Shown: positions 1 through 26,640, numbered from the stretch's first letter. The stretch: 64,000 bases of DNA from Eudorina sp. 2006-703-Eu-15 (GCA_003117195.1 BDSI01000032.1:980105-1044104), one strand, 5' to 3'. A program made the numbers and translations. The notes: generated from the letters alone by a model not told the origin.

Positions 1-14896
<14,896 letters not shown>

Positions 14897-16739
14897 CCTG
14901 TCGATGTGTCCTCGTCGGCCGACGCCGGTTTGTATTCTGTTGCGCACGGGCTCATCCTCCACTGCTGAAAGTCATGCTAAGCAAGAATTATGGTTATTAA
15001 GGCCATGTCAGAATTCCCTGGCATAAAGAGTCTGCCACCCAGCTGGAAGGTGAATAGGTCGGAAGGGCCACTGCCGCGCGCACGCGCGAACGCGAAGCTG
15101 TCTGCTCAGTGTATCTATAAGAATAATTGCAATTTTAACTTGATTCCCTGTTATTTGGCGTAATCGTGCAAGAGGAAACGGACATTGATGGCAAGTTTCT
15201 GTACTGGCCATGTTTTCCGGACGTCGGTCGTAAGATGCCAGGCCGTGTCGGAAGCGATTTTGATCGAGGGCTGCGACCAAGAGCCGTGTCTGTAACAATT
15301 TTGTTCGGGTAATCCTGGAAACAAAAGATTTTTCTGGATTTTTGGCTTCTATCCAGAGCACCTAGTTTCATTTGGTACGTGCAGGTACGCGCCCGTGCAC
15401 AGCTGTCAGCGGCCAGTCTTCCCCAGGCGCTATCGGGCCTATCAACTGAAATGATCACTCGACCAGCGGAAAGCCTGAAAGAGCCAAGTCCGGGGCACTG
15501 GCCCGCCATTACGGGCGCATCAGGTAGTTTCCCGAACTCGCATGGCGGCTGCGCAACCTCTTGCGTCGCTATTCTCCCACACCTGCTACAACGGGGCTTC
15601 AGAGCATGTACGCGGATTGAAACCGACAGAAACTCCTTTGGCCGACGAGCCCCCGCAGTGTGGTATTAAGGCCCCGCGGTGTGTCGCGCGTAATTGCCAG
15701 CTAGCTTGGCCGCGGAACCTGCTGCCCAAATAGCCCAATCAACCCCCAAATCAACCAGCAGAATTCACCTGCCGCTGTTCACGGGCAACAAACACCTCTT
15801 CAGACAGAATGCGAGTACTTCGTTGTATCGCTGTAGGCTCTGTCGGGTTGGAGTCAACCGGCGCCGGAAGCCCGGACCCCCAACCGTCCGGCTGACCCGC
15901 CAGCTGCGCCAGGAAGTGCGCACCAGCCACAGGAGTTACGATACCTGAGACGCCCACGCTCCATGTAACCGTTACAAGGTGGAGACCCCTGGTCGCACGC
16001 GCTCTGTGTCAACGCGACCGACTCTCTGCCAGTCCCGCCGGCGCTCTGCCAAACCCCGCTGCCCGAAGTCGTCGCGTTTGCGCCCCGACCCAACCGCACC
16101 ATCATGTGGTTGGATCCCTGCCGCAGCCAGAACGCGCATTGAAATGCTGCTCGTGCCCCCCAACCGCTCCCCAAACCCATGAATCAAGCAATCGTACTCA
16201 TTTGAATATCACCCCCCCTGCCCTGCCCCAGCAGACTAGGGACATCGCACCCCGCGACTCCAGGTCGGAGCGGGGAAACCAAACCCGGGGGAGCGCACGG
16301 GTGCAGCTGATGCGGCTGCCAGGGCGGCCGGGGGCAGGCTTGCTTGAGCATGTCACACCAGGGGAGGTGACCCTAGCGCAGCGGCCCCGCGTGTGACGTC
16401 GGGCATACACACATCCGGCAGCCCCCAGGGACCCAAATCCTCGTGAGGTCCGTTCCTTCACCTCTCAACGAACACGAGGTGATACGGTCATCCGGGCGGT
16501 CGCCCCTTCGGTCCATTCCCCAAACCACCAACCTGTCCAACGTGCCCCCGCTCCGCTCCTCCAGACAAAACGTTGCCGGCGGAAGAGCATGTTATATAAC
16601 GCAACCTAAACCCTAAACCCGCCCCGCAACCTACGTTTGCAGCGCCTGTACGGCAGCATGAGGAAACCCCCAACTGCACTCATGTTTCTCTAACCTCTGA
16701 ACCTCTAAAACTTCTGAGCTCGAGCAACCGGCGGATCCC
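14897..16739. other. Gene-poor, AT-richer stretch upstream of the cyclase
   Basis: No reading frame in this 1.8 kb reads as a known protein or joins into a spliced model. Base composition is clearly less GC-rich than in the genes from about 14.9 to 15.9 kb. It should hold the cyclase promoter and 5' UTR. At 16604-16620 two copies of a CCCTAAA-like telomeric word occur, too few to be a telomere. Confidence 0.5.
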
Positions 16740-17505
16740 CTACGGATGCAATCCCCAGTCCTGCTTGATAAAATCCTTTACCGAAAGGTCTCCCACGCGA
16801 AACGCAAACTCACAAACATACTGGGCCGGATCGTGTGTCCTACCTCCTAAACCAACATACACAACATTTACACATTCACATGCCCTCGAGCACCGTAGGC
16901 CCGAGTCGTCCTCAACACATGGTGGTATCGTGATGCCACCCGTGCGCACGCGGAGGAGGATTTGGGCATGGGGCCGGTTGAGGATGGTGGCGGTTGAGGA
17001 TGGTGGCGGTTGAGGATGGTGGCGGTTGGACCCCAACGGGGGGAGGCCGCGCACTGCACCCAGGCTCCACTGCCCCCAGGCATTCCCGCGTTAGGACGGG
17101 TACCTCGGCGTCCGTACCATCCAGTGGCCCACGACCCTACAGCCCGCTGTCCACCACGAGGAAGGAAAGCCACTCACGCAGTCCGGCCCTAGACCCTGTG
17201 TTACAAAAGGCCCTAAAGAACGCAAGACAACGGTCTTACCGTACCAACTGGTTGGACCAGACGTTGCCATCGTGATAGCCGCTCTTCATTGGCCGCCACC
17301 CGCCACCACCGGCAGCGGCGGCGGTACGGCAGCCCCTTGAACGAGGTCCCTCTAGAGGCGGCGCAACGTCGCCGCCGTACACTGCCGTACGCTTCGCGGC
17401 TTTGAGGTTGTACCCCACACCACTGGACCGGCACCCAACGAAGCCGTTACACGACCGCAGCTTCAACCCGCCGCGCTCCCCCCCCCAGCGGACCACCCAG
17501 TTCAT
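16740..17505 (-). CDS. Candidate exons of unknown protein, weak
   Basis: Two minus-strand stretches look more protein-like than their surroundings. At 17505-17236 the reading includes GYNLKAAKRTAVYGGDVAPP and ends SGYHDGNVWSNQL before a possible donor. At 16850-16740 the reading CEFAFRVGDLSVKDFIKQDW ends at a stop. I could not join them in phase, no family is recognised, and the first overlaps the expected 3' UTR of the DCL-type gene upstream (TGTAA signal at 17451-17447). Noncoding origin is the main alternative. Confidence 0.2.
16976..17027. repeat. 16-bp tandem repeat, three copies
   Basis: The unit GGTTGAGGATGGTGGC occurs three times in a row in non-coding or weakly supported sequence. 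Confidence 0.93.
17447..17451 (-). terminator. TGTAA polyadenylation signal of the DCL-type gene
   Basis: TGTAA on the minus strand, about 185 bp after the stop at 17635. TGTAA is the known 3'-end signal of volvocine algae. The assignment to this gene is by position. Confidence 0.5.
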
Positions 17506-17634
17506 ACACCTTGGAGCTTACCACCCGCCAACCCCGGCCAACGACGTCCCCGCCCGCCAAGCACCGTACCGCCGCTGACAGCATCCGCATCAAGGGGACG
17601 CGGTCATCGTAGAGGCAGGGCCCGGGCGCGCAGC

Positions 17635-19428
17635 TCAGTGCCGGCCGCCACCGCCGCCCCGGCCTCCGAACCTTCCTCGCCCTCGCCCGCCTCTCCCCCG
17701 GAAGCCCCGACCCCGCCCTCCTCTGAAGCCGCCGCCACGGCCGCCGCCACGCCCGCCCTCCCGGCCCCCTCCGTGCTGGCTCTTCTGACGCTTGTTGTTG
17801 TGGAACGTAATCTCACCTGCGCGTCGCATTTACACACATACACATTCACAGGTTACTGTGGTAAGTATTTTGGTCCTTGGTTTGAGTCGGGCGGGTCTCT
17901 TATACATAAATATATAAACACAAACACATGAGCAAAACGCACATGTTGGGAGGGTGGCATACCCCTGGAGTCCTAGTCCTGATCTACTTGCACATGCGGC
18001 CGTTTGTCACCGTTACCATACCGCTACCCGCCGGCGTCGCAAGGCCCAATGAGGCACACGGCACCACGCGTCGGTTGCCGTACTCATCCATTGCGTTCGA
18101 ACAGGCCCCTCACCCAGCCCTGCAAACCCTTTCCCCCTCCCTCCCTACCTCCCTCTCGCATATTTGCTCTGGCAGCAGCGCAGTATAAATAAGTCTACCA
18201 AACACCTATATCAGCCCTCCCCAAGCGTCCACCCACCCACCCACCCACCCACCCACCCGGGAACAGCTCCCCCAGGCACTTGATGTAACTGAAATCCTCC
18301 AGGGTGCCGTCCTTGCGGACGGCGAAAAAGGCGCGGGACTCGAAGTCCGCACGGAAGTGGCGGACCTGGAAGGCGCGCACGCCGCCACCGATCTGGGTTA
18401 GGGGGCAGGGGGGCCACGTGTCGGGAGAAAGAACGGGGGAACGGGTCGGGTCCGGATTAGGTTTTTGCCGAGTAGCGGCGAGATGAAAGGTATTCAGAGG
18501 TGTGGAGCACTCGACCGTCAGCGAACGGATGCCGGACGGGGTTGCTGCCGCTGTCGTGAAGTTTCCGTTCTTGCAAGGTGTGCGGCAGGCGATGTACATG
18601 GTGAGGCGCAGGGCATAAGGCATGGACAAACTGTTCTGGTGATTGGGGTACAGACCCGCGGTTCGCGAGCCTTCGCAGGACCGTAGCCCTGGACCGCAGA
18701 GGAGCTGAAGAGGGCCTCACGCGGCAACATCGGTCTACTGCGGTACGGTAGCGCGGACAACGCCGTCAGCAGGATTCCGGTATCTAGCGACCCCGGGGCT
18801 GTGCGGCGGGCGTGTCGCACCTTCGTCGCGGCCGAAGGATGCCCCTGCTGTATCAGGTCCAAAAGCGCCCGGTACTCATACTGCAGCAAATTGGATTACA
18901 TTCCAAGGTGTTAGGCTAGGGTTCAGCAGTGAGAATCTCCACGGCCAAGTGAACGGAGCGAAGGCCGCAGCTTGCGACAAGACCCATCAAAATTGATTTG
19001 CATTTATGTTTTTTAAACAGAAGGACTAAGCTGAAACCCACCTCGTTCATGTCGGTGTCCATCGGAGCTGTCGACAAGAGGTGCTTAAAGTATTCCGCGC
19101 ACTCCTTGCTGTTATTGAAGGTCTTGAAGCCAAGTTTAATAGGTCCCTCCCGAGCCCGCTTCTTCATGGGGTCGCTGGCCGTGCCGTCGGCGGCCGCATC
19201 CGGCACCGCGTCGCCGCCGGCCTCCATCTCCTCGTCCTCGCCAGCTTCGTCCTCGCCCTCTCCTTCATCAGCACCTTCTTCTTGCTCGCCCTCACCAGCG
19301 TCGTCAGCTGCTGCCGTGGCTTCCTCGGGAGGTGGAGCGTCTTCGGTTTTCACATCCACTTCCGGAGCTGCTTGGGCCTCCTCAACCTTAACCTCTTCTT
19401 TAACTTCAACGACAGCTTCTTCCGACAT
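17635..19428 (-). CDS. DCL/DUF3223-domain protein with acidic N-terminus and RGG tail
   Basis: Four exons, 19428-19042, 18880-18821, 18392-18257 and 17816-17635, join in phase to 254 residues. Residues 1-100 are strongly acidic (Glu/Asp/Ala). Residues about 103-196 form a DUF3223/DCL domain: LGFKTFNNSKECAEYFKHLL, then EYRALLDLIQQGHPSA, then FRADFESRAFFAVRKDGTLE and FSYIKCLGELFPG. The last 50 residues (EITFHNNKRQKS onward) are an Arg/Gly-rich RGG box typical of RNA-binding proteins. Plant DCL acts in plastid rRNA maturation, and the same domain ends the largest subunit of RNA polymerase V. Here no transit peptide is visible; the acidic head and RGG tail suggest a nuclear or nucleolar RNA-associated role (inference). 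An in-frame ATG 14 codons upstream is a possible alternative start. Confidence 0.88.
17850..17905 (+). repeat. Intron module B, copy 1
   Basis: Reads AGGTTACTGTGGTA, then a GGTTTGAGTCGGGCGGGTCT core. It resembles 22773-22830 and 23492-23570 in two PUS3 introns. It lies in intron 3 of the DCL-type gene, antisense to it. Confidence 0.7.
18164..18214 (-). repeat. Intron module A, copy 1
   Basis: On the minus strand: GATATAGGTGTTTGGTAGAC, a short spacer, then ACTGCGCTGCTGCCAGAGCA. Same module as at 24320-24370 and 62207-62260 in other genes. Confidence 0.75.
18232..18256 (-). repeat. (GGGT)n repeat beginning at the splice donor
   Basis: The donor of exon 3 of the DCL-type gene is GTGGGT and the GGGT unit repeats about six times from the first intron base. 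Confidence 0.85.
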
Positions 19429-21150
19429 TTTTACTACGTACCCCTGATCAGAGATATCAAATAACAGCACTAGTTTGCAGTTTTAAGTGCGCTTGTCGCA
19501 CGGCCTGCGTGCCGTACGGACAGTAGTCGCAGAGGCTGCCGCCAGCCTCATCCCTCTCCTTCTCTGGCAAGCATTCAGATGTCACCAGCGGGGCTTCCAT
19601 ACTGCGAGTTACATGATGTCCGCAAGGCTGCCCATTCGATACCGAGGTGCGCAATACGGCACAGGGGCGCTCGGGGCGCTCCTGTCGCACAGCGAGTCCG
19701 AGCTGCAGGCCAACGTCCGACCTCGGCGCGATAGGCTGTGCCACCGGGGGGGAAAGGGCGCTGGAGCTACCTTCTGTCAAGCTGCGCTGCCCGAGCCCTC
19801 CTGAGCAGATACGGATGCTAACCTCCTCGGACCAGGCACCGCTCCGACCAGTCCGGCTTCACAGCATCCCGCTGTCGGACATTCCCTGACCGCCGCACCA
19901 CCGCGGGGGCCCCCCCAGCCCCCGCACTAGCCCCGAGCAGCCGAGGGTGCGGGTGACCGCGTACAGTGAAATCGGATGGCGCCGAGGAACTGGAGGCACC
20001 TGGTAAACGGTGAGCTCCGGTTCCGGATCCCAAAGATCCCAACCGCGCACGGCTCGCGTCACTGCCGAACCTCCGCCCCGAATACCGCGCTGTGACATTA
20101 CGGCAATCAATCTTGCAATCCGGGCACGCCCGCACGCCCGCACTCGCCCCATCCGTCATCACGTCTCTCGTCTCCGCCTGCCACAAAGACGGCGGGGGGG
20201 GGGGGCAGACACCCCTCCGCGCCCCTCCCGACCCTGCGCTCTTCACCCCCGGCTCCTGCCCGCGCCCTGCTGGGGATACCGTACACCCGTACACCTGTAC
20301 ATGGTACATCACATCCCCCGCGGGACGCATCCCGGGGGTGAGCTTCAAACCCAGCTCAGCCCCAACAGGCCGCACCCGCGGGGTCAGCCTCCGTGGGGTC
20401 CCATCCACACCCCCCCCCGGTGGCGACCACCCCCGGCTCCCACCGGCGCCCCGGGGCACCGGCCCTGTTCCATCGGCATAAGGCCCCGCACTGCATCCCT
20501 GGAGCGCACCCGCCCCCAGAGTCCACCCCCGCTGCTGCTTCGCTCCACTGCCCCTCCCCGCCCCGCCCTGCCCTGAATTGCATGCCTTGGTGCCCTGACA
20601 GCGCGCCCGCGTTCGAATGAATCGCGATGCAGTGGACCCGGTGGACCCCGCCTTGCCGTCCCCGGTGGGCTCAAACACATATTTCAGGGCGGCTCTGGAT
20701 GGGTTCCTCATTAAACACATACTTCAGGGTTTCAGTCAACCGGGTCGCCACCCGGCAGCTGAGTGGGCCCGGATGCAGACCTGCCTGCCTGCCTGCTGGT
20801 TGGGTGTGTACGATGCAGGAGGGGACCTTGTCGAGGTGAGGTACGACCGGAAGGACTCCAGGGATGGAGGTGGAGGAGGTGGTGGAGGAGGAGGTGGAGG
20901 AGGTGGTGGAGGAGGAGGTGGAGGCGGAGGTGGAGGAGGAGGAGGAGGCGGAGGTGGAGATGGTGCGGAGCCGCCGTCGGGGGCCGAGCCGACCGTGGGG
21001 GAATGACGGGCGGCGTCGGACGGGGGGCGGTGGGGGGCCGGGGGGCGGGGGCGAGGAGAGGAGAGGCGCGCGCGTATGTGTGCCACCGCTGGGTTTCGGC
21101 GGTACCGTATCGGGCGGCCGGGGCGCGTGCCGGGGCTGCCACATCCCTCC
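19429..21150. other. Intergenic stretch between the DCL-type gene and PUS3
   Basis: Should contain the 3' UTR of PUS3 and the promoter of the DCL-type gene. Two near-identical AAACACATA(T/C)TTCAGGG words lie at 20673-20733. A GGAGGT/GGTGGA minisatellite lies at 20861-20960. Open frames of up to 300 codons exist but show only GC-driven Pro/Gly/Arg composition, so I call no gene. Confidence 0.5.
20861..20960. repeat. GGAGGT/GGTGGA minisatellite
   Basis: Purine-rich imperfect units of 6-9 bp, related in unit to the array at 62502-62640. Confidence 0.9.
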
Positions 21151-24100
21151 TCACTCCATCATCAGGTCCTCCTCGTCCTCCTGTCCGCCCTCGCGGGCCC
21201 CCGCGCCGGCGCCCGCCTCCGGCGGTGGCCAGGGCAGACCTCGCCTGCGGGGCGATGGACCCGCGGGGTTAGCGTCGCCTGTGGAGCCCTGGCCGCTCAA
21301 GCCCTAGCCCTGCCCCGGCTTCCGTCGCCTTCCCAAATTCCCGGCTTCCGCTAACCTCGGAGTCACCATCCCCGATTTCGCCCTCGCCCATACCACACCC
21401 TCGCCCACACCCTAATCGCCCGTTGGCCACCGAGAGCTGCGACTGTTTGGACCCAGCCTTCCCCCCCGTCCCTGTCTCCACAGCCCCCACCTGCTCATCC
21501 GCTCCTCAATGGACGGCTCCGTCTGCCGCTTCAACAGCGGAATGTGAGGCGCGCCGCCCCCGCCGCCGCCGCCGCCGCCGCGTCCCGTCGCCGCTGCTGC
21601 GGCTGCTGCCGCAGCGACCGCGCACGCGGCTGCAGCCAGCCCGGCGGGCGGCCCCCTGCGCCTCAGGCCCCGTCAGGAAACAGGAAACAGGGACACCGGC
21701 CAGCGGACCCGTCAGGCGGACATTTCCTTTTGGGGAGCAGGCGCTTGCAGCAGCTGGCGGATGGCGGCCTCAGTTGGGCTCATCGATGATGCCGATACCC
21801 GTTCACCGACACGCCCGGTCGCGGCTGCAACTCCCCCCCCCCGCATCGCCACGGGTCGCCCCCGCCCGCACCCATCCTCCCTCAAAATGTCGATCGGTCA
21901 ATACAGCGGTTCGATCAATACAGCGGAACCGCGAAAGGCACCCATCCCCCCTTGGCCCCTTCTCACCGTTCGTCCGCTGCCAGCCGCGAGTGGCAGGCGG
22001 CGGTGAGCGCGGCCCTCTCCAGCAGGCGGTGCAGCATCCCCCCCACGTCCACCAGGTTGGCGTCCACGGCGGCGGCGCTGCGGCGGAAGGCCAGGCCGGA
22101 GAAGCCGCAGCCGTACAGCAGCAGCGGCTCCTCGGGCGCCATCGAGTACTGGGGCTTGCGGGGGGTGGCCTCCAGATCCAGCAGCGCCGAAACCACGTCG
22201 GGCCGCTCCTGACCGCGACCCACCATCAGCAGCACGGCGGCCATGCAGCGCACCTGCGCCAGCCAGCCAGGTGGGTGGCCGGGTGGGTGGATGGATGGAT
22301 GGATGGATGGATGGATGGATGGATGGATGGATGGATGGATGGATGGATGGATGGATGGATGGATGGATGGATGGATGCCCCTGCCTCCCCTGCCCCCCTT
22401 CCCCCTCCTCACTTGGTGCCACAGGAAGGCGGTCCCCCGCACCGTCAGGGCGAACACCTGGTGGCCGCCGTCCGCCGCCGAGGTGGACACCGGGTCGATC
22501 GTGAAGGACAGGATCCGCCGCCGGAAGCTGCGGACCTGCGGCGGGCCGCGGGTGCGGGTGCGGGTGAGGGTGTGGGGACTAACCTACAGGGATGGGAAGC
22601 CCCATTTTCCCACGCCCTCCATTCCCGGGTGGCCAAGGATCCGTGGGACACCCGTTGCGTGCTCGCCTCCGGCTCCACAGCGGCGCCGCCTGGCCGCACC
22701 CTGGCCAAGGGCTTGCATGCCCGCGTGCCCACATGCTTGCACACCCACACCCGCACACCCACACACACCTTGCAGGTTATTATGGTATGGGTTTGGGTCG
22801 GCCGGGTCTCTTCTCTAAACACACACACATGCAGCCGCACAGCAGGGCTTCTCTCGCTGTCCGCACACCCACACAACCCCCTCCCACGCACCGACGCGAC
22901 GTCGGCTTTGCAGAAATTCCTGAAGTCGTGCTCCCCCACGAACCGCGCCGCGGCCGCCCGCATCGCCTCAATGTCCAACGAGTAGGCGCACGAGGCTGAG
23001 GCCGCGCCCGAGGCTGGCTCGGTGGCAGCGCCAGAGCCGGAGGCCGATGCGCCATCCGCGTCGGCCGGCCGGGAGCCGGCGGCCTCCCCTGCCGCCCCAA
23101 CGGCGACTTCTGCGCCATCTGCTGCTGCTGCGGCTGAAGTCACACCCGGCGGCGGTCCTAACCGCTGTCGTACGATGAAGTACTTGTATTCCCGGTACTG
23201 CGCGCTGAACCTGCACGCGTGAGGAAGTGAGAAGGGTTTAGAGAGGGAGGGAGGGCGGCGGCGGCGGCGGCGGGCGTAGCCCGGGGTCACCACATTGAGG
23301 GAAGACTAGGGTTTGTCCGTGGCGGAGCCCCGTGTTGGGCCCCCTGCCTTCCCTGCCTTCCCTCAGCCCCCCTGCGGACGCCCCGGTGACACCGCCGTCG
23401 CCGCCGCCGGCAGTCATATCGCCCGTTCGCCACCCACCCCCCGCGACAGGCACACAAGACCACCCGCAAACAGACACAGGCAAACCACAATTCACCCAAG
23501 CCTTTGGTTTCGGCCGGGGTCGGGCGGGTTTCACCCAAGCCTTTGGTTTCGGCCGGGGTCGGGCGGGTTTACTCGCTAAGCACACTGCTACCAGCACCAT
23601 CACCCGCACCACCGCCGCAGGCCCTCATTCAGGGCGACGCTTGGGACAGGGACCTCAATCGGCGCTCCGGGGCCGGCAGCTGACCCACGGGTCGCGACGC
23701 CGCCCCAGGGGTCGCGACGCCGCCCCACCTGGCGTTGAAGTCCTCCGCCACCGGCGCCCAGCCCAGCACCCGCACCTCGGGGGGCAGCGCCTTGTTCACG
23801 AGGCGGGGGTAGTCGAACTCGGCGTCCGGGGCGGCCTCCGGCTCGTCCACCCGCGCGCAGGAGCGCAGCCGCAGCGCCACCACCTGCAGCGACCCACGGG
23901 TCCGCATCCGGGTGAGGCGAGACCCACACCAGCTCAGCCCTTCTCGCCATTGGAAACGGCCCCCACTCAGTCTTCACCCCGCCCATCTCCGCCCCGCCCC
24001 TCGCCACCCCGCCCCTCTCCACCGCCCCGCCCCTCTCCCGCAGACGGTCGTATCACCCCTCTCCTCCGCAACTCTCCATCCCGCCCCTCTCCACCCCGTC

Positions 24101-25893
24101 CCTCTCCATCCCGCCCCTGCCCAACCGCCCCACCCACCCGGTCCGCCCGTTTCTCCCCACCTGCCCCAGCGCGCTGACACCCCGGTCGGTGCGGCCGCAC
24201 CGCGAGTAGTTGAGCTCCGAGATGGGGGTGGCCGCCGCCTCGGGGATGAGCTTCACCTTCCGGAGCGCCGCGAAGAAGACACCCTGGGGGGCGGGGGTGC
24301 GGGTGGGGTGGGTGGGTCGGGTGTAGGAGATTGGTGCACATCTACAAACTGCGCTGCTGCCAGAGCAAAGGTGGGTGGGTGGGGAGCGACGGGGATGCGG
24401 TGCAGGGGTAGGGGCGAGGCTCAGCAGGGTCCGCACCCGGACAGGCGGGGTGGTCGGGGAGGGAACCCCCACACACGGCAGTGCGGCAAGGCAAATCACC
24501 GCGGAGTGCGTCCCGGGTGGCTGCGGCCCCCGATCTCGTCCTGGCCCTGCCGATGCCCCTCCCTCCCTTCCCCACACGTCACGTCACGTCACTCGTCACT
24601 CGTCACGCACCTCGATGGTTTTCTCCGTGTTGTCCTGCCGGGCAAAGCCCTGGTAGTCCCACCCCACGTACATCAGCTCCAGGGCCACGTAGCGGGTGCG
24701 GTAGCGGCTGAAGTCGAACTCGCGGGGGGCTGTGTGGAGGGCGGGAGGGCGGGAGGGAGGGCAGGAGGGAGGGGGGCGAGGAAAGGAGCAGAGGCAGGGA
24801 GGGGGATGACGCGGGTCGGGCGGGCGGGAGGGGGGATCGCAAGCCGGCAGGTGAAGGGGTGGGGGCGCGGCGCTGACAGCCGTTGGCAACGACCTCGAGG
24901 GAATGAGGTCATGGCCCCCCGGGGAAGAGGGCGGCGAGGCGCCATGGAAGCAGCGGCCGCATGGAGGTTCGCGGGGCGGGGGTTTGGCAGGTGGTCAGAA
25001 GTACGACCGGACCCGGACCCCAGCCGTCGAGTACGAGGGCTCAGGAGACACCCTGCGCATCTGGCCCCGACAATGGCCGCCTGTCGCACCACCTTCCTCT
25101 TCGTTTACCCTGGGCACCAGTGCCCCCCCCCCTTTCCCTGCAACCGGGCTGGTCCCCGTCATGGCCCAGCGGGTGTACCTCGCCGCTGCTTCTTCTTGGG
25201 CTGGCCGCCCGGGCCGTCCCCCGCCGCGTCCCCCTCACAGGCGTCCATGGCCGTAGCGGCCGCAGCCGCGGCATGGGGGCCTGCGTCGCCGCCGCCATCG
25301 GTGGTCAGGGCCGACACTGGTGCGGCCGCACTGGGCGGCTCCGTCGCTGCGGCAGGAATGCGGAGGGCGGAGAGCCGGTGTGTGTGTGTGTGTGTCGGGG
25401 TTTGATGCCGGCGGGTGATGCACATCACATCCGGTGTGGGCATCCATGGCCGGCCGTTGACGGGACAGGGGTGTCCAGCAATCGCGAGCAGCAACGGCAC
25501 GCGGCTGTGTAATCGAAACGCGTTGGCAATATTGGGATTCTTGCGTGACTGCTTGGAGTTGGGGACTGGCGTGGGTTGCAATGACTGGACTGCTGCGAAG
25601 CACACATCGCAGGTACGGCGCCAGCTGCGATGCCCGTCAGTCTCACCATTACTGCTAGTGGCCACGCGCATCCGATCCGCCAGCGCCGTAAGCTGGTCGG
25701 CCAGGTGCGGCAGCGGCAAACTGTCGTCGGCTGCCGCATTCTGGGTCAGCGCCTGCAGCTGCTGCAAAAGCTCCGACCGTTGAGGTAAGCGGGTTTCATC
25801 CATGCTGTGTAAAATTAAATTGGAGAGGCCCCGACTCAACGATCGAGCTTTCTGTGCGGCCCACCATGCATCCGCCGCAAGGCACCTCAGCAT
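21151..25893 (-). CDS. PUS3: tRNA pseudouridine(38/39) synthase, PUS3/Deg1 family
   Basis: Isomerises uridines at positions 38/39 in the tRNA anticodon arm. Ten in-phase exons: 25893-25647, 25346-25179, 24729-24611, 24283-24161, 23883-23729, 23210-22892, 22535-22413, 22253-21967, 21655-21491, 21244-21151 (599 residues). Family motifs appear in order: [28 protein letters not shown] with the catalytic Asp at about 211, [13 protein letters not shown] (typical of PUS3 rather than bacterial TruA), [35 protein letters not shown], and the C-terminal [24 protein letters not shown] cluster near residue 135 could be a nuclear signal. The first 30 residues are Arg/Leu-rich with no acidic run, so they may target an organelle; the alternative Met at 25803 would remove them. 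The tail ends in an acidic [10 protein letters not shown] polyglycine/alanine insert precedes HIPLL. Confidence 0.93.
22289..22377. repeat. (ATGG)n microsatellite in a PUS3 intron
   Basis: A pure ATGG run of about 22 units in the intron between the exons ending at 22413 and starting at 22253. Confidence 0.97.
22773..22830 (+). repeat. Intron module B, copy 2
   Basis: AGGTTATTATGGTATGGGTT, then GGTCGGCCGGGTCTCTTCTC and a CA run, in the PUS3 intron 22891-22536. It parallels 17850-17905. Confidence 0.7.
23492..23570 (+). repeat. Intron module B core, duplicated in tandem
   Basis: A 38-bp unit containing CCTTTGGTTTCGGCCGGGGT occurs twice head to tail in the PUS3 intron 23728-23211, and the second copy is followed by CTAAGCACAC as in other copies. 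Confidence 0.8.
24320..24370 (+). repeat. Intron module A, copy 2
   Basis: GTGTAGGAGATTGGTGCAC, then AACTGCGCTGCTGCCAGAGC, in the PUS3 intron 24610-24284, antisense to the gene. Opposite orientation relative to its gene compared with copy 1. Confidence 0.75.
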
Positions 25894-25920
25894 ACAGTGT
25901 TAAAGTGTTAAGCAAAGCCA

Positions 25921-26640
25921 CTAGTCCGCCAAGATATAAGTTTTAACTACAGGTGTTGTCTTCCAAGTTCGGCGTGAGAAGAACTCGATCCGTTTGGAGT
26001 TCCAAGCCTCCAGCTGACAGCTGATTGCGTTCAGGTCGATCACGCGTTGGTCCACTCCCGTTCACATTTGGTTTGACATTTTAAGTAGACCACATGGTAT
26101 ATGTCACAGTCTTCATATTCATGCACTTCCCTCGAGGCCAGGGTTCCGTTACGATACGGAAGCGACGGAAGAGACGGACGCTCTTTTGCAAACGAAGTCG
26201 GAAAGCGTCAGTCACCAGGCATCCTCACCTTTCATGGCCTCGAAGTGTACCTGGATGAGCGAGTCAATCAAATCCCCCGGCCCCCCTCCCCCCCAAACCC
26301 TATCTCTCCGAACTTGGCTCCGAAGCTCGATGGCAATATCCCTTCAGCTGCCTGCGCCGCCCTACGTTTGCCGTACGTGTTAGCATATGGGGCGAGCTGG
26401 AGGACGTTGCGCTGTACACCCATGGTTGGGCGTCGAGATTGGACAAAAGGGGAGCGAGGCAGACTTGCCGAAACCTAGCTTCACAATACTGTACGGCGCC
26501 GAGCACCGACTGCCCAACGTCCCAAACGAAGCTTGTTTGGTGCAGCGCATCCAGGGCGCGAACAAGAACACGAAGTACCGCTGTACCGGTGCCCGTTTGG
26601 TGAGGCCCAGACCGCATAGCCAGTGGTCCATCAGGCCCCA
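25921..26640 (-). CDS. Candidate small gene ending 27 bp before PUS3
   Basis: The 3' exon (about 26053-25921) reads VDQRVIDLNAISCQLEAWNS through to KTYILAD and a stop. It joins in phase, through a donor AAAG|GTGAGG near 26232, to an exon reading GDLIDSLIQVHFEAMK. Farther upstream, at about 26620-26400, ALDALHQTSFVWDVGQSVLG and CEARFRQVCLAPLLSNLDAQ look helical and coding, but I found no in-phase join to the middle exon. No family is recognised. The acceptor lacks a good pyrimidine tract. If real, its transcript end must overlap the PUS3 5' region. Confidence 0.35.

Noticed and set aside
16604..16620. Telomere-like CCCTAAA repeats
   Set aside because: Only about two copies, flanked by ordinary sequence, so neither a chromosome end nor a clear interstitial telomere.
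19818..20720. A 300-codon minus-strand frame between two genes
   Set aside because: Composition is Gly/Pro/Arg/Ala-driven, no motif is recognisable and no splice join is needed or found; length alone is expected in this base composition.
21712..21778. Alternative last exon of PUS3 ending in a stop ([13 protein letters not shown] reading)
   Set aside because: The acceptor at 21655 gives the conserved [17 protein letters not shown] block and a further in-phase exon, so the upstream stop is intronic.
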